From assembly GCA_902776475.1 (NCBI GenBank), contig CACYQD010000014.1:1-64000 (forward strand): a stretch of DNA of 64,000 nucleotides, read 5' to 3'. This DNA comes from an uncultured Prevotellaceae bacterium. GTDB taxonomy: Bacteria; Bacteroidota; Bacteroidia; Bacteroidales; Bacteroidaceae. Under the pieces are notes generated by a model. That model saw only the letters and a program-made list of their open reading frames with translations. It did no database searches and was not told the DNA's origin. The translations under genes were made by a program, and so were the position numbers. Position 1 is the stretch's first letter; each line of letters starts with the position of its first letter. Below, in pieces: positions 1 through 7,992 of the stretch.

Positions 1-68
1 GCCGCCCTGTACATCCTGCCGTATTCCGAATGGAATAGTCGTTCAAACTGTCGTTCTCTGTCTTGCAT
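1..68 (-). CDS. ECF-type RNA polymerase sigma factor, N-terminal fragment
   Basis: Only the first 22 codons lie in the window; the gene runs off the left edge. Reading the minus strand from the ATG at 66-68 gives MQDRERQFERLFHSEYGRMY and continues open. The pattern of a Phe/Leu-containing helix followed by a Tyr-x-x-Met-Tyr-Arg-Ala segment is typical of the start of sigma-70 region 2 in Bacteroidota ECF sigma factors. A TAATTTTG element on the minus strand at 162-169 could be its promoter, giving a leader of roughly 90 bases. In this phylum such factors often sit beside an anti-sigma factor and control outer-membrane genes, but nothing here shows the target. The call rests on a short stretch and is therefore moderate. 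Confidence 0.55.
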   Translation of the reverse strand, partial: MQDRERQFERLFHSEYGRMYRA

Positions 69-357
69 CTTTTGTTCGCTGTTTTATCCTATATACAGCA
101 GAGTATGAAGAATCATCACCCCTTGAAAGCATTTTTTTTAGAAGAATGCTTCAATGTTATGCAAAATTAGGAAAAAAAAGTGACAAATGATGCCGGATGA
201 TAGACCATTTTGCCATTGTGGGGCGAATATGGCATGCGCCTAACACTTTGAAAACAAAAAACTTCCTCATTTGTTTTGCGTTGTCCTTGACTTTCACCGC
301 TTTTGCAGCGGAAAAATAGCCATCAATCTGTCGACATAGAGTGACAGGAATGGCGAC
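69..357. other. Intergenic region, no supported gene
   Basis: AT-rich spacer between the divergent sigma-factor start and the barrel gene. It contains a candidate minus-strand promoter element (TAATTTTG, 169 down to 162). A 71-codon minus-strand open frame (157-372) has no signal peptide or recognisable motif and overlaps the plus-strand promoter, so it is not called. Confidence 0.5.
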
Positions 358-389
358 TTGATAAAATGGCACATTTAAATATAGTTTTG
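358..389 (+). promoter_or_regulatory. Bacteroidota promoter for barrel gene
   Basis: TTG at 358-360 and TAGTTTTG at 382-389 are separated by 21 bp, fitting the TTTG-N19-21-TAnnTTTG consensus of this phylum. Transcription would begin near 396, about 12 bases before the ATG at 408, so the upstream in-frame ATG at 366 cannot be the start. Confidence 0.65.
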
Positions 390-407
390 TTTAATCCAAA
401 AAGAAGA

Positions 408-944
408 ATGAAAAAATTATTTTTAGCAATGTGTGTGGCTCTGCTCAGCATGGGCGCACAGGCTCAGGAGAAAGGTGATGTTGCTGTAGGTTTACGCGGT
501 GGTGTGAATATCACTAAGATTGAAATTGGGAAAATGGAAGAGACTGTCACTACGTTTGGCATTGGCGCATTCGGCCAATACAGTCTGACCGACCACTGGC
601 GTCTTGAATTGGAAGGTGTCTACCATCCCATGAAGGACCACGTATCCGACCTCACCATGGGACTGAATGTGCACTATCTGTTCCATCTCAGCGATGCTTT
701 TAAGATCTATCCTACGGTTGGTTATGGTTTAGCATTTGTTCACAGTGAAGGCTATAAAGTGACCTCAGCAAATGGAGAAATTTCCCATGACAGCGAAGAC
801 GAAACCGATGGTGGTATCCAACTTGGTTTGGGCCTCCAATACAATTTGACCGACAATTGGTTCCTTGCCGGCGAGTACAAATACCAGCCGGGAATCCTGG
901 GCGACGGACATGTTATCATGGCAAGCATAGGATTCAAATTCTAA
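408..944 (+). CDS. Small outer-membrane beta-barrel protein (OmpX/PorT-like)
   Basis: 178 residues. An N-terminal signal peptide (MKKLFLAMCVALLSMGAQAQ, cleavage after AQA) is followed by alternating polar/hydrophobic strands such as VAVGLRGGVNITKI and FGIGAFGQYSLTDHWRLELE, and the chain ends in an aromatic residue (GFKF). This is the layout of eight-stranded outer-membrane barrels of the porin/OMP_b-brl family. It is monocistronic: it has its own promoter just upstream and a strong terminator 39 bases after the stop. The start at 408 is chosen because the signal peptide begins there and because the promoter places the transcript start downstream of the ATG at 366. The specific role (adhesion, stress or structure) cannot be told. 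Confidence 0.8.
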   Translation: MKKLFLAMCVALLSMGAQAQEKGDVAVGLRGGVNITKIEIGKMEETVTTFGIGAFGQYSLTDHWRLELEGVYHPMKDHVSDLTMGLNVHYLFHLSDAFKIYPTVGYGLAFVHSEGYKVTSANGEISHDSEDETDGGIQLGLGLQYNLTDNWFLAGEYKYQPGILGDGHVIMASIGFKF

Positions 945-982
945 GCATACCAAGGAAACGCCCGGTCGTACCGACCATAATC

Positions 983-1024
983 AAGCAATCCGACTTCCCA
1001 AAGGGAGGTCGGATTGCTTTTGTT
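983..1024 (+). terminator. Rho-independent terminator
   Basis: A 16-bp stem (AGCAATCCGACTTCCC pairing with GGGAGGTCGGATTGCT, one G-T wobble) with a short AAA loop, followed by TTTTG. It ends the barrel-gene transcript. Confidence 0.85.
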
Positions 1025-1156
1025 AGTATCCAGAATCACTTCACTGAGACACCTTTGGGAAGGGTGAACTTTGAGGCATCAATGCTCGAAGGCTGCTCTA
1101 TGCTCTCGACAATGGTGGACGTGGGTCCATCGGAGAAAGTTTAGGCTGGAAATGAG

Positions 1157-1464
1157 ATGACTACACGCTGTAGTCAACTGAAGATGACATCTGCCGACGG
1201 CAAGCGATATGCTACGGATTGTTTTGCACAGGACGATATTATCCAATTGGTGAGAGTTATTCCAAGTAAGAAAATACCCAAGAACAGGTTGTGAACGATA
1301 TCGGCAATGAAGTGGTCAATAATGTTCGTCAGTTCAATGAAGCCTTCCAAAGTGTGACAGCACGAAGGGAAATCAAGAAGAAACATCGTTCCTTCCTCTG
1401 GATGAAACACCAGATAAAGGACAATGATGTGATTTTAGAGTTTATAAAAATGATAACCAAATAA
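1157..1464 (+). pseudogene. Decayed BRO-family (phage antirepressor-like) gene
   Basis: The sequence is readable only across three frames. Frame one from 1157 gives QLKMTSADGKRYATDC followed by DDIIQLVRVI, closely resembling the middle of Bro-N/antirepressor proteins (consensus like HQLKMTAADGKQRLTDC, then RIIQSIPSPKAEP). One extra T near 1260-1262 then breaks the frame; removing it continues with PSKKIPK. A third frame carries an open 60-residue tail that ends at 1462-1464. Internal stops and at least two frameshifts rule out a functional product. BRO proteins belong to phages and integrated elements, so this is probably a relic of a lost mobile element next to the fic gene. The family assignment is from motif memory. 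Confidence 0.5.
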
Positions 1465-1482
1465 AGGAATGTGTGTTGTTTT

Positions 1483-1545
1483 CTTGCCGATATCGGCAAG
1501 AAATGCTATATTTGCACCTGAAAATTGACTAAAAACTTGCCGATA
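1483..1545 (+). promoter_or_regulatory. fic promoter with palindromic operator
   Basis: TTG (1484-1486) and TATATTTG (1507-1514) form a promoter with 20-bp spacing. Lying on the -33 element and spacer is a perfect 18-bp palindrome, CTTGCCGATATCGGCAAG (1483-1500). Its 10-base half-site CTTGCCGATA recurs at 1536-1545, eight bases before the fic ATG. A protein bound here would block polymerase. The DNA-binding N-terminus of the downstream Fic protein is the obvious candidate; that link is inferred. Confidence 0.7.
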
Positions 1546-1552
1546 GAAAACG

Positions 1553-2467
1553 ATGGAATATATTTCAGTGATGCAATTCGCCGAGAAATTCGGTATATCA
1601 GAACGTACTGCTCGCAACTATTGTGCGAGTGGAAAACTGGAAGGGGCTTTCCTCACAGGTAAAACGTGGAACATACCTGCGGATGCTGTTTTGCCACAGC
1701 GAAGAACCGTCCGGAAAAAAGTGTCGCCCCTGCTGACCATGCTGCGTGAGCAAAAAGCTTCTCGCCTGAAGGGAGGCATCTACCATCGTACACAGATAGA
1801 TTTGGCATATAATTCAAATCATATCGAAGGAAGCCGTCTGACTCATGACCAGACACGCTATATCTTTGATACAAATACCATAGGCATTACCGACGAGATT
1901 GTTAACGTAGATGATATCATTGAGACAGTGAATCACTTTCGTTGCTTTGACTATGTCATTGACCATGCAGAGGACCCTATATCGGAAAATCTTATTAAAC
2001 AACTCCATCTGTTGTTAAAGGCAGGCACGTCGGACAGCATGAAAGAATGGTTTGTCGTAGGAGACTACAAACGGCTACCCAATGAGGTTGGAGGTATGGA
2101 GACTTGCTCTCCCCTGGAAGTACATCGTGAAATGAAGAATCTTATCAGCAATTATAACCATTGCAAGAGAAGGACGCTGGATCACATTCTTGATTTCCAT
2201 GTACGCTTCGAGCAGATTCATCCTTTTCAGGATGGCAATGGTCGTGTGGGGCGTCTCATCATGTTTAAAGAATGCCTGGCCAATGGCATTGTGCCATTTA
2301 TTATTACCGAAGAACTCAAACTGTTTTATTATCGGGGACTCCATGAGTGGGGTCATATCAACGGTTTTTTGACCGACACCTGCCTCACCGCCCAAGATCA
2401 GTACAAATCATTGCTCGATTATTTTAAGGTTGCGTCGAAGGTTGCGCGAAGTTTGCGTGATCATTGA
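1553..2467 (+). CDS. Fic-family AMP-transferase with N-terminal helix-turn-helix
   Basis: 304 residues. Residues 1-48 form an excisionase/MerR-like DNA-binding helix-turn-helix (ISVMQFAEKFGISERTARNY) ending in a small wing. Residues about 75-300 are a Fic domain with a complete catalytic loop HPFQDGNGRVGR from His223, which in the family transfers AMP (or another nucleotide moiety) to target hydroxyls. An intact inhibitory motif, SNHIEG at 88-93 with Glu92, precedes the Fic core. Such class II Fic enzymes are held off by the glutamate until released. The gene stands alone, with its own promoter and a perfect palindrome over it, suggesting autorepression. There is no separate antitoxin gene, as expected when the inhibitory helix is built in. 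The target protein is unknown. Confidence 0.88.
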   Translation: MEYISVMQFAEKFGISERTARNYCASGKLEGAFLTGKTWNIPADAVLPQRRTVRKKVSPLLTMLREQKASRLKGGIYHRTQIDLAYNSNHIEGSRLTHDQTRYIFDTNTIGITDEIVNVDDIIETVNHFRCFDYVIDHAEDPISENLIKQLHLLLKAGTSDSMKEWFVVGDYKRLPNEVGGMETCSPLEVHREMKNLISNYNHCKRRTLDHILDFHVRFEQIHPFQDGNGRVGRLIMFKECLANGIVPFIITEELKLFYYRGLHEWGHINGFLTDTCLTAQDQYKSLLDYFKVASKVARSLRDH

Positions 2468-2636
2468 GAGGATTTAGGGGAAATCTCTCAGTAACCTGTC
2501 ACTATTTCAAACTCCTTAGTAAACCTATGCTTAAGTCCAGCAAATAGACAGACAAATCCAGCAGGTATATTGTCAAGCTGTAGACGGAATTAAGAAAAAA
2601 AAGGGGAAAGAAACGATATTATTCAAAAGTTATTTA

Positions 2637-2993
2637 TAACTTTGCATTGATTCTATCAGCAAGAGTGCTGTAGGGTCGATTTTATTGGTAAAGGACGTTT
2701 TTGAACGTTATCTTCTACGCACGAATCTCGCAAATTCAAAACGACAAGAAGATGCGCAACGGAGCGTCCACGTTGGGTGTATTATACCTGTATCCTGGTG
2801 GCATATGTCATCAGGGACAGTTTGTGTAATATCTCACGGCGTGGGCTAACTCGAGTTGCTTATCCTTGTCAAGGCGATGCGAGAGCCCGTGCGTGGGATA
2901 GGCGAACGAAAGGGACACCCACGTCTTTTCGTATATCTCATTCATCATGAATCTCCATTGGGGTGTTCGGGAGATGGTAAAAAATGAGCACCT
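2637..2993 (+). promoter_or_regulatory. Promoter and long structured leader of dockerin gene
   Basis: The stretch 2468-2993 has no gene. TAACTTTG at 2637-2644 matches the Bacteroidota -7 element (no clear -33), which would give a leader of about 345 bases. Within it, CACGTTGGGTGT (about 2769-2780) can pair with ACACCCACGT (2915-2924), closing a domain of roughly 150 bases that contains further short stems (GGGCT with AGCCC, TATCC with GGATA). This GC-richer block differs sharply from the AT-rich gene that follows. It may be a structured leader or a dispersed intergenic repeat; neither can be proved here. Confidence 0.4.
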
Positions 2994-4286
2994 ATGAAAG
3001 CATTATTCTTTTTTGTCCTCTTCTTTTGTTCCAATCAAGCTATTTGCCAAGTTGCACCACAGTATTCTATCTCATCAGTAGACTTTGATATAGAGACAAA
3101 CATGTTTGGAGATGTCAATGGAGATAATAAGGTAAATGTTTCCGATATCATGTTAATAGTAAATCATATACTCTCTGATTCACCAGATTATGAGAATTTG
3201 ATGGATATTAACAATGATGGTTCTGTAAATATTTCTGACATTATGATTGATGTGAGAATCATTCTAGGGGAGAATGTGAACAAATATGAGATAACCTATC
3301 CGGATTACCTGAAAGAAGAATATGAAAAGACCTTGGAAGATGTTCGACAAGTCATGGATGACTCATCAATTGTTGTCTTATATGCGACTGATTTGCATTT
3401 CTCATATAAAGGGAGTGGATATGCAGAGAAAGCCCTTTTCAATCCGATAAAAAACATGTTTCAAACGATGAAGCGATTTGAAATGGACCTACATCCTAAT
3501 TTAATCTTTTTAGGAGGAGACTATATCCAATTGCCAACAGTATCTGAAGGTCAGACCAAAGAAATGGGGTTTAGGGTTTTGGATTATGTCAATCTATGGC
3601 TCAATCTATTCGACTCTCCCAAATTTTTAGTTATTGGTAATCATGAAATCAATTATACTGGTAACAATACAGGATATGGTATGACTATAGATGAGTTTTA
3701 TGAATACACCCAAAAAGACATCGTAGAGTCTGGAATAGTCAATGAAGTAGGCTATACTCATAAATTGTTTTATTATGATGACGAAAAGGGGAAGACAAGA
3801 CATATTTTTGTAAGTACAGGATCTGTGGATTATAATGATATTGTCGGCGAATTAGTAGAAACCGTTAAAGGAACTCCAGAAGGTTGGTCTGCTATTGCTT
3901 ACAATCATTATGTTGGCAGGGATTATAATTTTGGGGAACCTGTATTTTACAACCCACTAATAAATGTCATGCGGAAAATTAAGGAAACAAATGTTGATTT
4001 TATAGGTTGGATGGGTGCTCACAACCATGCAGACGTTTGTTATGTCTTGGATGGCAATGTTGGAATTTCATGTCTTCAAAGTGGTGCTTGGACACCTGGC
4101 ATGTCACAAGACGGTGTTAAATACAATCATGTTGCTAAAACTTCATCAGAAAGTGCTATCACCATTTTTGTTATCCGAAAGGATCTTGGAAAGATTTATC
4201 TCAAGAGATGGGGCTTAGGCCGCGATAGAGAAGTCAATTACAACTCGCATAGCGGTTCTGTAGGACTTGTCAGTTGGAGTGATTGA
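2994..4286 (+). CDS. Secreted dockerin-containing metallophosphoesterase
   Basis: 430 residues. A signal peptide (residues 1-19) is followed by two type I dockerin repeats: DVNGDNKVNVSDIMLIVNHI at about 40-59 and DINNDGSVNISDIMIDVRII at about 69-88, each with the calcium-loop pattern DxNxDxxVxxxD. From about residue 125 there is a calcineurin-like phosphoesterase fold with metal-ligand blocks in order: ATDLHFS (DxH), GGDY, GNHE, the His of YNHY, and GAHNHAD (GHxH-like). Dockerins normally plug into cohesins; none is encoded in this window. The gene is clearly more AT-rich than its neighbours and sits alone behind a long leader, suggesting horizontal acquisition. The substrate is unknown; an extracellular nucleotide, phospholipid or phosphoester is possible. 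Confidence 0.78.
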   Translation: MKALFFFVLFFCSNQAICQVAPQYSISSVDFDIETNMFGDVNGDNKVNVSDIMLIVNHILSDSPDYENLMDINNDGSVNISDIMIDVRIILGENVNKYEITYPDYLKEEYEKTLEDVRQVMDDSSIVVLYATDLHFSYKGSGYAEKALFNPIKNMFQTMKRFEMDLHPNLIFLGGDYIQLPTVSEGQTKEMGFRVLDYVNLWLNLFDSPKFLVIGNHEINYTGNNTGYGMTIDEFYEYTQKDIVESGIVNEVGYTHKLFYYDDEKGKTRHIFVSTGSVDYNDIVGELVETVKGTPEGWSAIAYNHYVGRDYNFGEPVFYNPLINVMRKIKETNVDFIGWMGAHNHADVCYVLDGNVGISCLQSGAWTPGMSQDGVKYNHVAKTSSESAITIFVIRKDLGKIYLKRWGLGRDREVNYNSHSGSVGLVSWSD

Positions 4287-4419
4287 CAGACCGTGAGATA
4301 AAATGCCAACACTTTCTATTCAAAAAAACAGGAAAATGCACTTTATTACAATTATTTATAGTTGCATGCAACTAGCAGCTATGAATAAAGACTCTGTAAA
4401 GCGCAGTTAGGAACCATAC

Positions 4420-4448
4420 AAAAAGAGCCGCAATCGATGCGGCTCTCT
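4420..4448 (-). terminator. Terminator after tRNA-Arg
   Basis: AGAGCCGCA/TGCGGCTCT hairpin with a 5-base loop; on the minus strand it is followed by TTTTTG. It lies immediately past the tRNA 3' end. Confidence 0.8.
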
Positions 4449-4451
4449 CTG

Positions 4452-4525
4452 TGATTCCGTTGGGGCTCGAACCCAAGACCTACTGCTTAGAAGGCAGTTG
4501 CTCTATCCAGCTGAGCTACGGAACC
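4452..4525 (-). tRNA. tRNA-Arg (anticodon TCT)
   Basis: A 74-base cloverleaf on the minus strand. The acceptor stem is GGTTCCG/CGGAATC (one G-T pair), the D-arm contains AGCTCAGCTGG, the anticodon arm is ACTGC-CTTCTAA-GCAGT with anticodon TCT, and the T-arm contains GGGTTCGAGCCCC. The discriminator base is A and the CCA tail is not encoded. A terminator follows directly. It reads AGA/AGG-type arginine codons. Confidence 0.95.
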
Positions 4526-4621
4526 ATCAAAAACGGGTGCAAAAGTAATGCTTTTCGGTCTGATTTCCAAATTATTTGGTAAATATTTGTGTGATAAGGC
4601 GTTTTTGTGACCGTTTTTGCA

Positions 4622-6295
4622 TCATTTGTATTTCTCAATCAAGGCTGGCGCCTGCTCATTACCCAGTTGCTGGGCCTTTTCGAGGTTGAGCAGTCCTTCT
4701 TTCTTGTTGCCCAACTGGATCTGGGCCACTCCTTTCAGCAGATAGGCCTCGCTGTATTCCGGGTCAAGGGATAGACTGGTCTCTGCAGCCTCCAGCGCTT
4801 CCTGCTTCATGTTGAGGCGGAGCAGGAGTGAGGATTTCTCGGCATGATAGAGGGGTTCCTGTGGTGCCATGCGGGTGGCCTGGTTGATGTCGTTGAGCGC
4901 TTGCTGAAACAATTTGCCCTTCACCTCGCACTGTTCGCGCTGATAGAAGAACTCCGCATTGTGGCGGCCCACCATCAAGGTGTCGTAGCGGTTGTAGTCG
5001 GCGATGGCCTTCCGATATTCACCCATCTCTTCCAGTTGTCGGGCCCTGGCGATCAGGTAGGGGGCGGCCTCCGTGGTGAGGGGTTGCGGCAGGACGCTCA
5101 TCGCACTGTCGAGCAGGGTCAGGATCTCCGTCTGCGGGGCGTTGAGCATTTTCTTGCTTTGTGCAGCTTCATAAAACAGTTCGGGATTGCGGAGGTTGGT
5201 CTTGGTGAGCGCCATGAACAGGTCGTAGGCCTGCTGATATTCCTTTTTCGTATAGAGGATCTGCGCCTGCAGGTGTTGGTAGAACGGCAGGGGCTCGGCC
5301 TCATAAGCCTTTTGTGCCTCTTCATAGGCTTTGTCGAGGCTCCAGGCAGGGTAGGGGATGTCGGATTTATAGACCTCCTTCTGATAGATCAGTTTGGCGT
5401 AGGTGAAATGGGCGTCATCCTTGGCCGTGGCCTTTTTGATGGCCGTTTCCATTTGTTTGGAAGCCGTGTCGAAATCATTGCCGATCATGGCATTCTGCGC
5501 CAGCAGGTAGTAGGCGTCGGGCAAGTCGGGGAATTTCTGCATGAAGAGGTTGATGACTTTCGACGCCTTGAGGGAGTCAGCTCCCTGGCCGGCGATCATC
5601 AGGGCGAGTTTGGCCTGCTGCTCATCGTCGGGGATGGCTGTCGGGATTCCTGTGCGGCGGAGTACGGGGTCGTTGGCTGACAGGCCGGAGGTGGTCATCT
5701 CAGCGACATAGAGCGCATCGGTGGCGTGGTTGTCGGTGGTGTACTGGGAATGCTGGAGGAAACCGATGACTTGGCCGGCGGCGTTGACGAGCGGACAGCT
5801 CTGGGTGTTGCCGGGCATCTCCTGTTTGATGATGTAATAGGAGTATTTGTCCATGAATTGCTCCACTTTGTCGATGTGGGCTTCTGTGATCTCCGCTTTC
5901 TTCACGGCATAGCCCAGGAGGTAGGCAGTGGACCCTTCGGCCAGTCCGGAAGTGGCGACGGGTGCCGAAGCGGTTTTCCCGTCAACGATGAATTTCGCCA
6001 CGTCGTAGATCTCGTTGGCTCCGACGATGCAGGTCACGTTCATCTTCTTGCCCGTGGCATCGACCACCACGGCACTGCTGGCGCCGTCGAAGGAAGACCA
6101 GTCGCTGATGGCCGTGCCGTTGGCATCGATGAAGACTCCATGGCTGGAGGAGAGCAGCGAGCCGTCAGCTTTGAATGTGGTGAGGGTGAACACGGCCTTG
6201 GCCGCATTCTTCACTGGGGCTGGTTGGGCCGTGGCGAGGGTGGAGGAGAGGAGTATGGCAGACAGCAGTCCGCCGAACTGGCAGAAAAACTTCAT
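4622..6295 (-). CDS. Secreted degenerate trypsin-like protease with TPR repeats
   Basis: 557 residues from the ATG at 6295. A GTG at 6310 overlapping the recN stop is also in frame, but the signal peptide (MKFFCQFGGLLSAILLSSTL) starts at 6295. Residues about 25-200 look like a trypsin/HtrA-type fold: SHGVFIDANGTAIS matches the strand before the catalytic His, YDVAKF matches the Asp region, and PLVNAAGQVIG matches the strand after the catalytic Ser. The His position (normally NHHV) reads DWSSF, and the Ser motif (normally GNSGGP) reads GNTQSCP, so the triad appears lost. Residues about 225-550 are tetratricopeptide repeats (for example AYLLKGVAQIQLGNKKEGL). It probably acts as a periplasmic binding or scaffold protein. 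It lies 11 bases behind recN and is likely co-transcribed. Confidence 0.7.
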   Translation of the reverse strand: MKFFCQFGGLLSAILLSSTLATAQPAPVKNAAKAVFTLTTFKADGSLLSSSHGVFIDANGTAISDWSSFDGASSAVVVDATGKKMNVTCIVGANEIYDVAKFIVDGKTASAPVATSGLAEGSTAYLLGYAVKKAEITEAHIDKVEQFMDKYSYYIIKQEMPGNTQSCPLVNAAGQVIGFLQHSQYTTDNHATDALYVAEMTTSGLSANDPVLRRTGIPTAIPDDEQQAKLALMIAGQGADSLKASKVINLFMQKFPDLPDAYYLLAQNAMIGNDFDTASKQMETAIKKATAKDDAHFTYAKLIYQKEVYKSDIPYPAWSLDKAYEEAQKAYEAEPLPFYQHLQAQILYTKKEYQQAYDLFMALTKTNLRNPELFYEAAQSKKMLNAPQTEILTLLDSAMSVLPQPLTTEAAPYLIARARQLEEMGEYRKAIADYNRYDTLMVGRHNAEFFYQREQCEVKGKLFQQALNDINQATRMAPQEPLYHAEKSSLLLRLNMKQEALEAAETSLSLDPEYSEAYLLKGVAQIQLGNKKEGLLNLEKAQQLGNEQAPALIEKYK

Positions 6296-6306
6296 GGTTA
6301 TGTGAT

Positions 6307-7992
6307 TCACGATTTGTTGTTATTGGATTTGGATGATGCGCTGCCCAGCAGTTCCTGGGCGTTTTTGATGGCGGCCTCGGTGATGTCGCTTCCGCTGAGC
6401 ATTTGGGCGATTTCCCTGACGCGGCCTTCGGTGTCGAGGAGGCACATGCGGCTCACCGTGCCCTGAGCACCTTCCTCTTTGTAAACTTTGTAATGGGTGG
6501 CTCCACGGGAGGCAATCTGAGGCAGGTGGGTGATGCTGATGACCTGGCGGTCGTGGTCTCCCATCTCCTGCATGATGCGGGCCATCATCTCGGCCACCTT
6601 GCCGCTCACGCCGGTGTCGATCTCGTCGAAGATGATGGTGGGGAGTTTCACGGCTCCGCTGATCATGGCCTTCAGCGAGAGCATCACACGGGCAATCTCG
6701 CCGCCGGAAGCCACTTGGGCGACAGGCTGCAACGGTGTGCTGGAATTGGCCGTGAAGAGGAAGGCCACTTTGTCGTGACCATCGGCAGAGAGGGGCTTGG
6801 GGGTGATTTCCACCTCAAACCTCACCTTGGGGATGCCGAGCGGAACCAGTCGCTTGCGCATCTCCTCTTCCACCGTACGGGCGGCCTGGGTGCGCACCTT
6901 GGTCAGTCGGGCGGCTTTCGCCTCGCATGTCTTGGTCAGCGCCTGCTCCTGGGCTTCCAACTCCTGAAGCTGCTCATCGCCGCCCTCGATCTGGCTCAGT
7001 TGGCGGCTGAGGTCATCACGGAGAGCGATGAGGTTGGCGACGCTGTCGGTATGGTGCTTCTGCTGGAGATGATAGAGGTGGTCGAGACGGCTGTTGACCT
7101 CTTCCATCCGGGCGGGGTTGAAGTCCACACGCTCGGATTGGCGGGCCACCTCGTCGGCGATGTCCTTGATCTCGATGAGACTGCTCTCAAGGCGCTCCGC
7201 GGCCTCTGCGATGGCCGGAAAGACTTCTTTCACCGACTCGAGGTTGTGGCTGGCGTTTTTCAGCTGTTGCACGGCGCCCTGTTCGCCGGAGAGCAATTCG
7301 TCTGTTCCGAAGAGCGCTTCCTTGATTTCCTCGGCATGCGACAGCATGTCATATTCCTGTTCCAACTCTTCCTGTTCGCCCTCTACCAGACGGGCCGTCT
7401 CCAGTTCGTTGAGTTGAAACCGGAGATAGTCTTCGTTCTCGCTGTCGCGGCGGATGGTCTCACGAAGTTGCTCGAGGTTCTTCCTCACCGACACGAGAGC
7501 CTGGTAGGATGCCCGGTAGTCGGCGATGTCGCTGTCGTCATGGGCGATGATGTCGATGACGCTGAGCTGGAAGTCCTCCTGATGGAGGAGCAGGTTCTGG
7601 TGCTGGCTGTGGATGTCCACCAGTTGGGAACCCAGTTCGCGCATGGTGGCCAGGGCGACGGGGGTGTCGTTGATGAAGGCGCGGCTCTTGCCCGATATGG
7701 TGACCTCACGGCGCAGGATGCAATCGCCGGCGTCGTAGTCGAGGTCTTTCGCCTCGAAGAAGTTCTCGAGGTCATAGCGGCTCAGGTCAAAATGGGCCTC
7801 GATGATGCAGCGGTCGGCGCCGCTCTTGATCGACTTGATGTCGGCCCTCTGTCCTAAGAGCAGTCCAAGGGCGCCAAGGATGATGCTCTTGCCGGCTCCC
7901 GTCTCACCGGTGATGACGGAGAATCCCCCTCCGAACTCTATGTCGAGTTCGTCGATGAGGGTGAAATTCCTGATGTATAGTCTTTTTAACAT
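6307..7992 (-). CDS. recN: DNA repair protein RecN
   Basis: 561 residues. An SMC-like ATPase that acts at DNA double-strand breaks during recombination repair. The N-terminus has the Walker A motif GETGAGKS at residues 29-36. A long coiled-coil middle (rich in EELEQE, QLQELEAQEQAL) is followed by the C-terminal ABC signature VASGGEIARVMLS, Walker B TIIFDEIDTGVSG and the switch region ISITHLPQIAS. Length and motif order match full RecN. It is followed closely by the protease-TPR gene and preceded, across a repeat-filled spacer, by a PorD-like gene, an order seen in other Bacteroidota. Confidence 0.96.
   Translation of the reverse strand: MLKRLYIRNFTLIDELDIEFGGGFSVITGETGAGKSIILGALGLLLGQRADIKSIKSGADRCIIEAHFDLSRYDLENFFEAKDLDYDAGDCILRREVTISGKSRAFINDTPVALATMRELGSQLVDIHSQHQNLLLHQEDFQLSVIDIIAHDDSDIADYRASYQALVSVRKNLEQLRETIRRDSENEDYLRFQLNELETARLVEGEQEELEQEYDMLSHAEEIKEALFGTDELLSGEQGAVQQLKNASHNLESVKEVFPAIAEAAERLESSLIEIKDIADEVARQSERVDFNPARMEEVNSRLDHLYHLQQKHHTDSVANLIALRDDLSRQLSQIEGGDEQLQELEAQEQALTKTCEAKAARLTKVRTQAARTVEEEMRKRLVPLGIPKVRFEVEITPKPLSADGHDKVAFLFTANSSTPLQPVAQVASGGEIARVMLSLKAMISGAVKLPTIIFDEIDTGVSGKVAEMMARIMQEMGDHDRQVISITHLPQIASRGATHYKVYKEEGAQGTVSRMCLLDTEGRVREIAQMLSGSDITEAAIKNAQELLGSASSKSNNNKS

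Noticed and set aside
157-372. 71-codon minus-strand frame
   Set aside because: It overlaps the promoter of the barrel gene, has no family features and lies in AT-rich spacer.
857-1144. 95-codon plus-strand frame
   Set aside because: It runs through the end of the barrel gene and its terminator; no motifs.
6403-7857. 484-codon plus-strand open frame
   Set aside because: Antisense to recN, which has all ATPase motifs.
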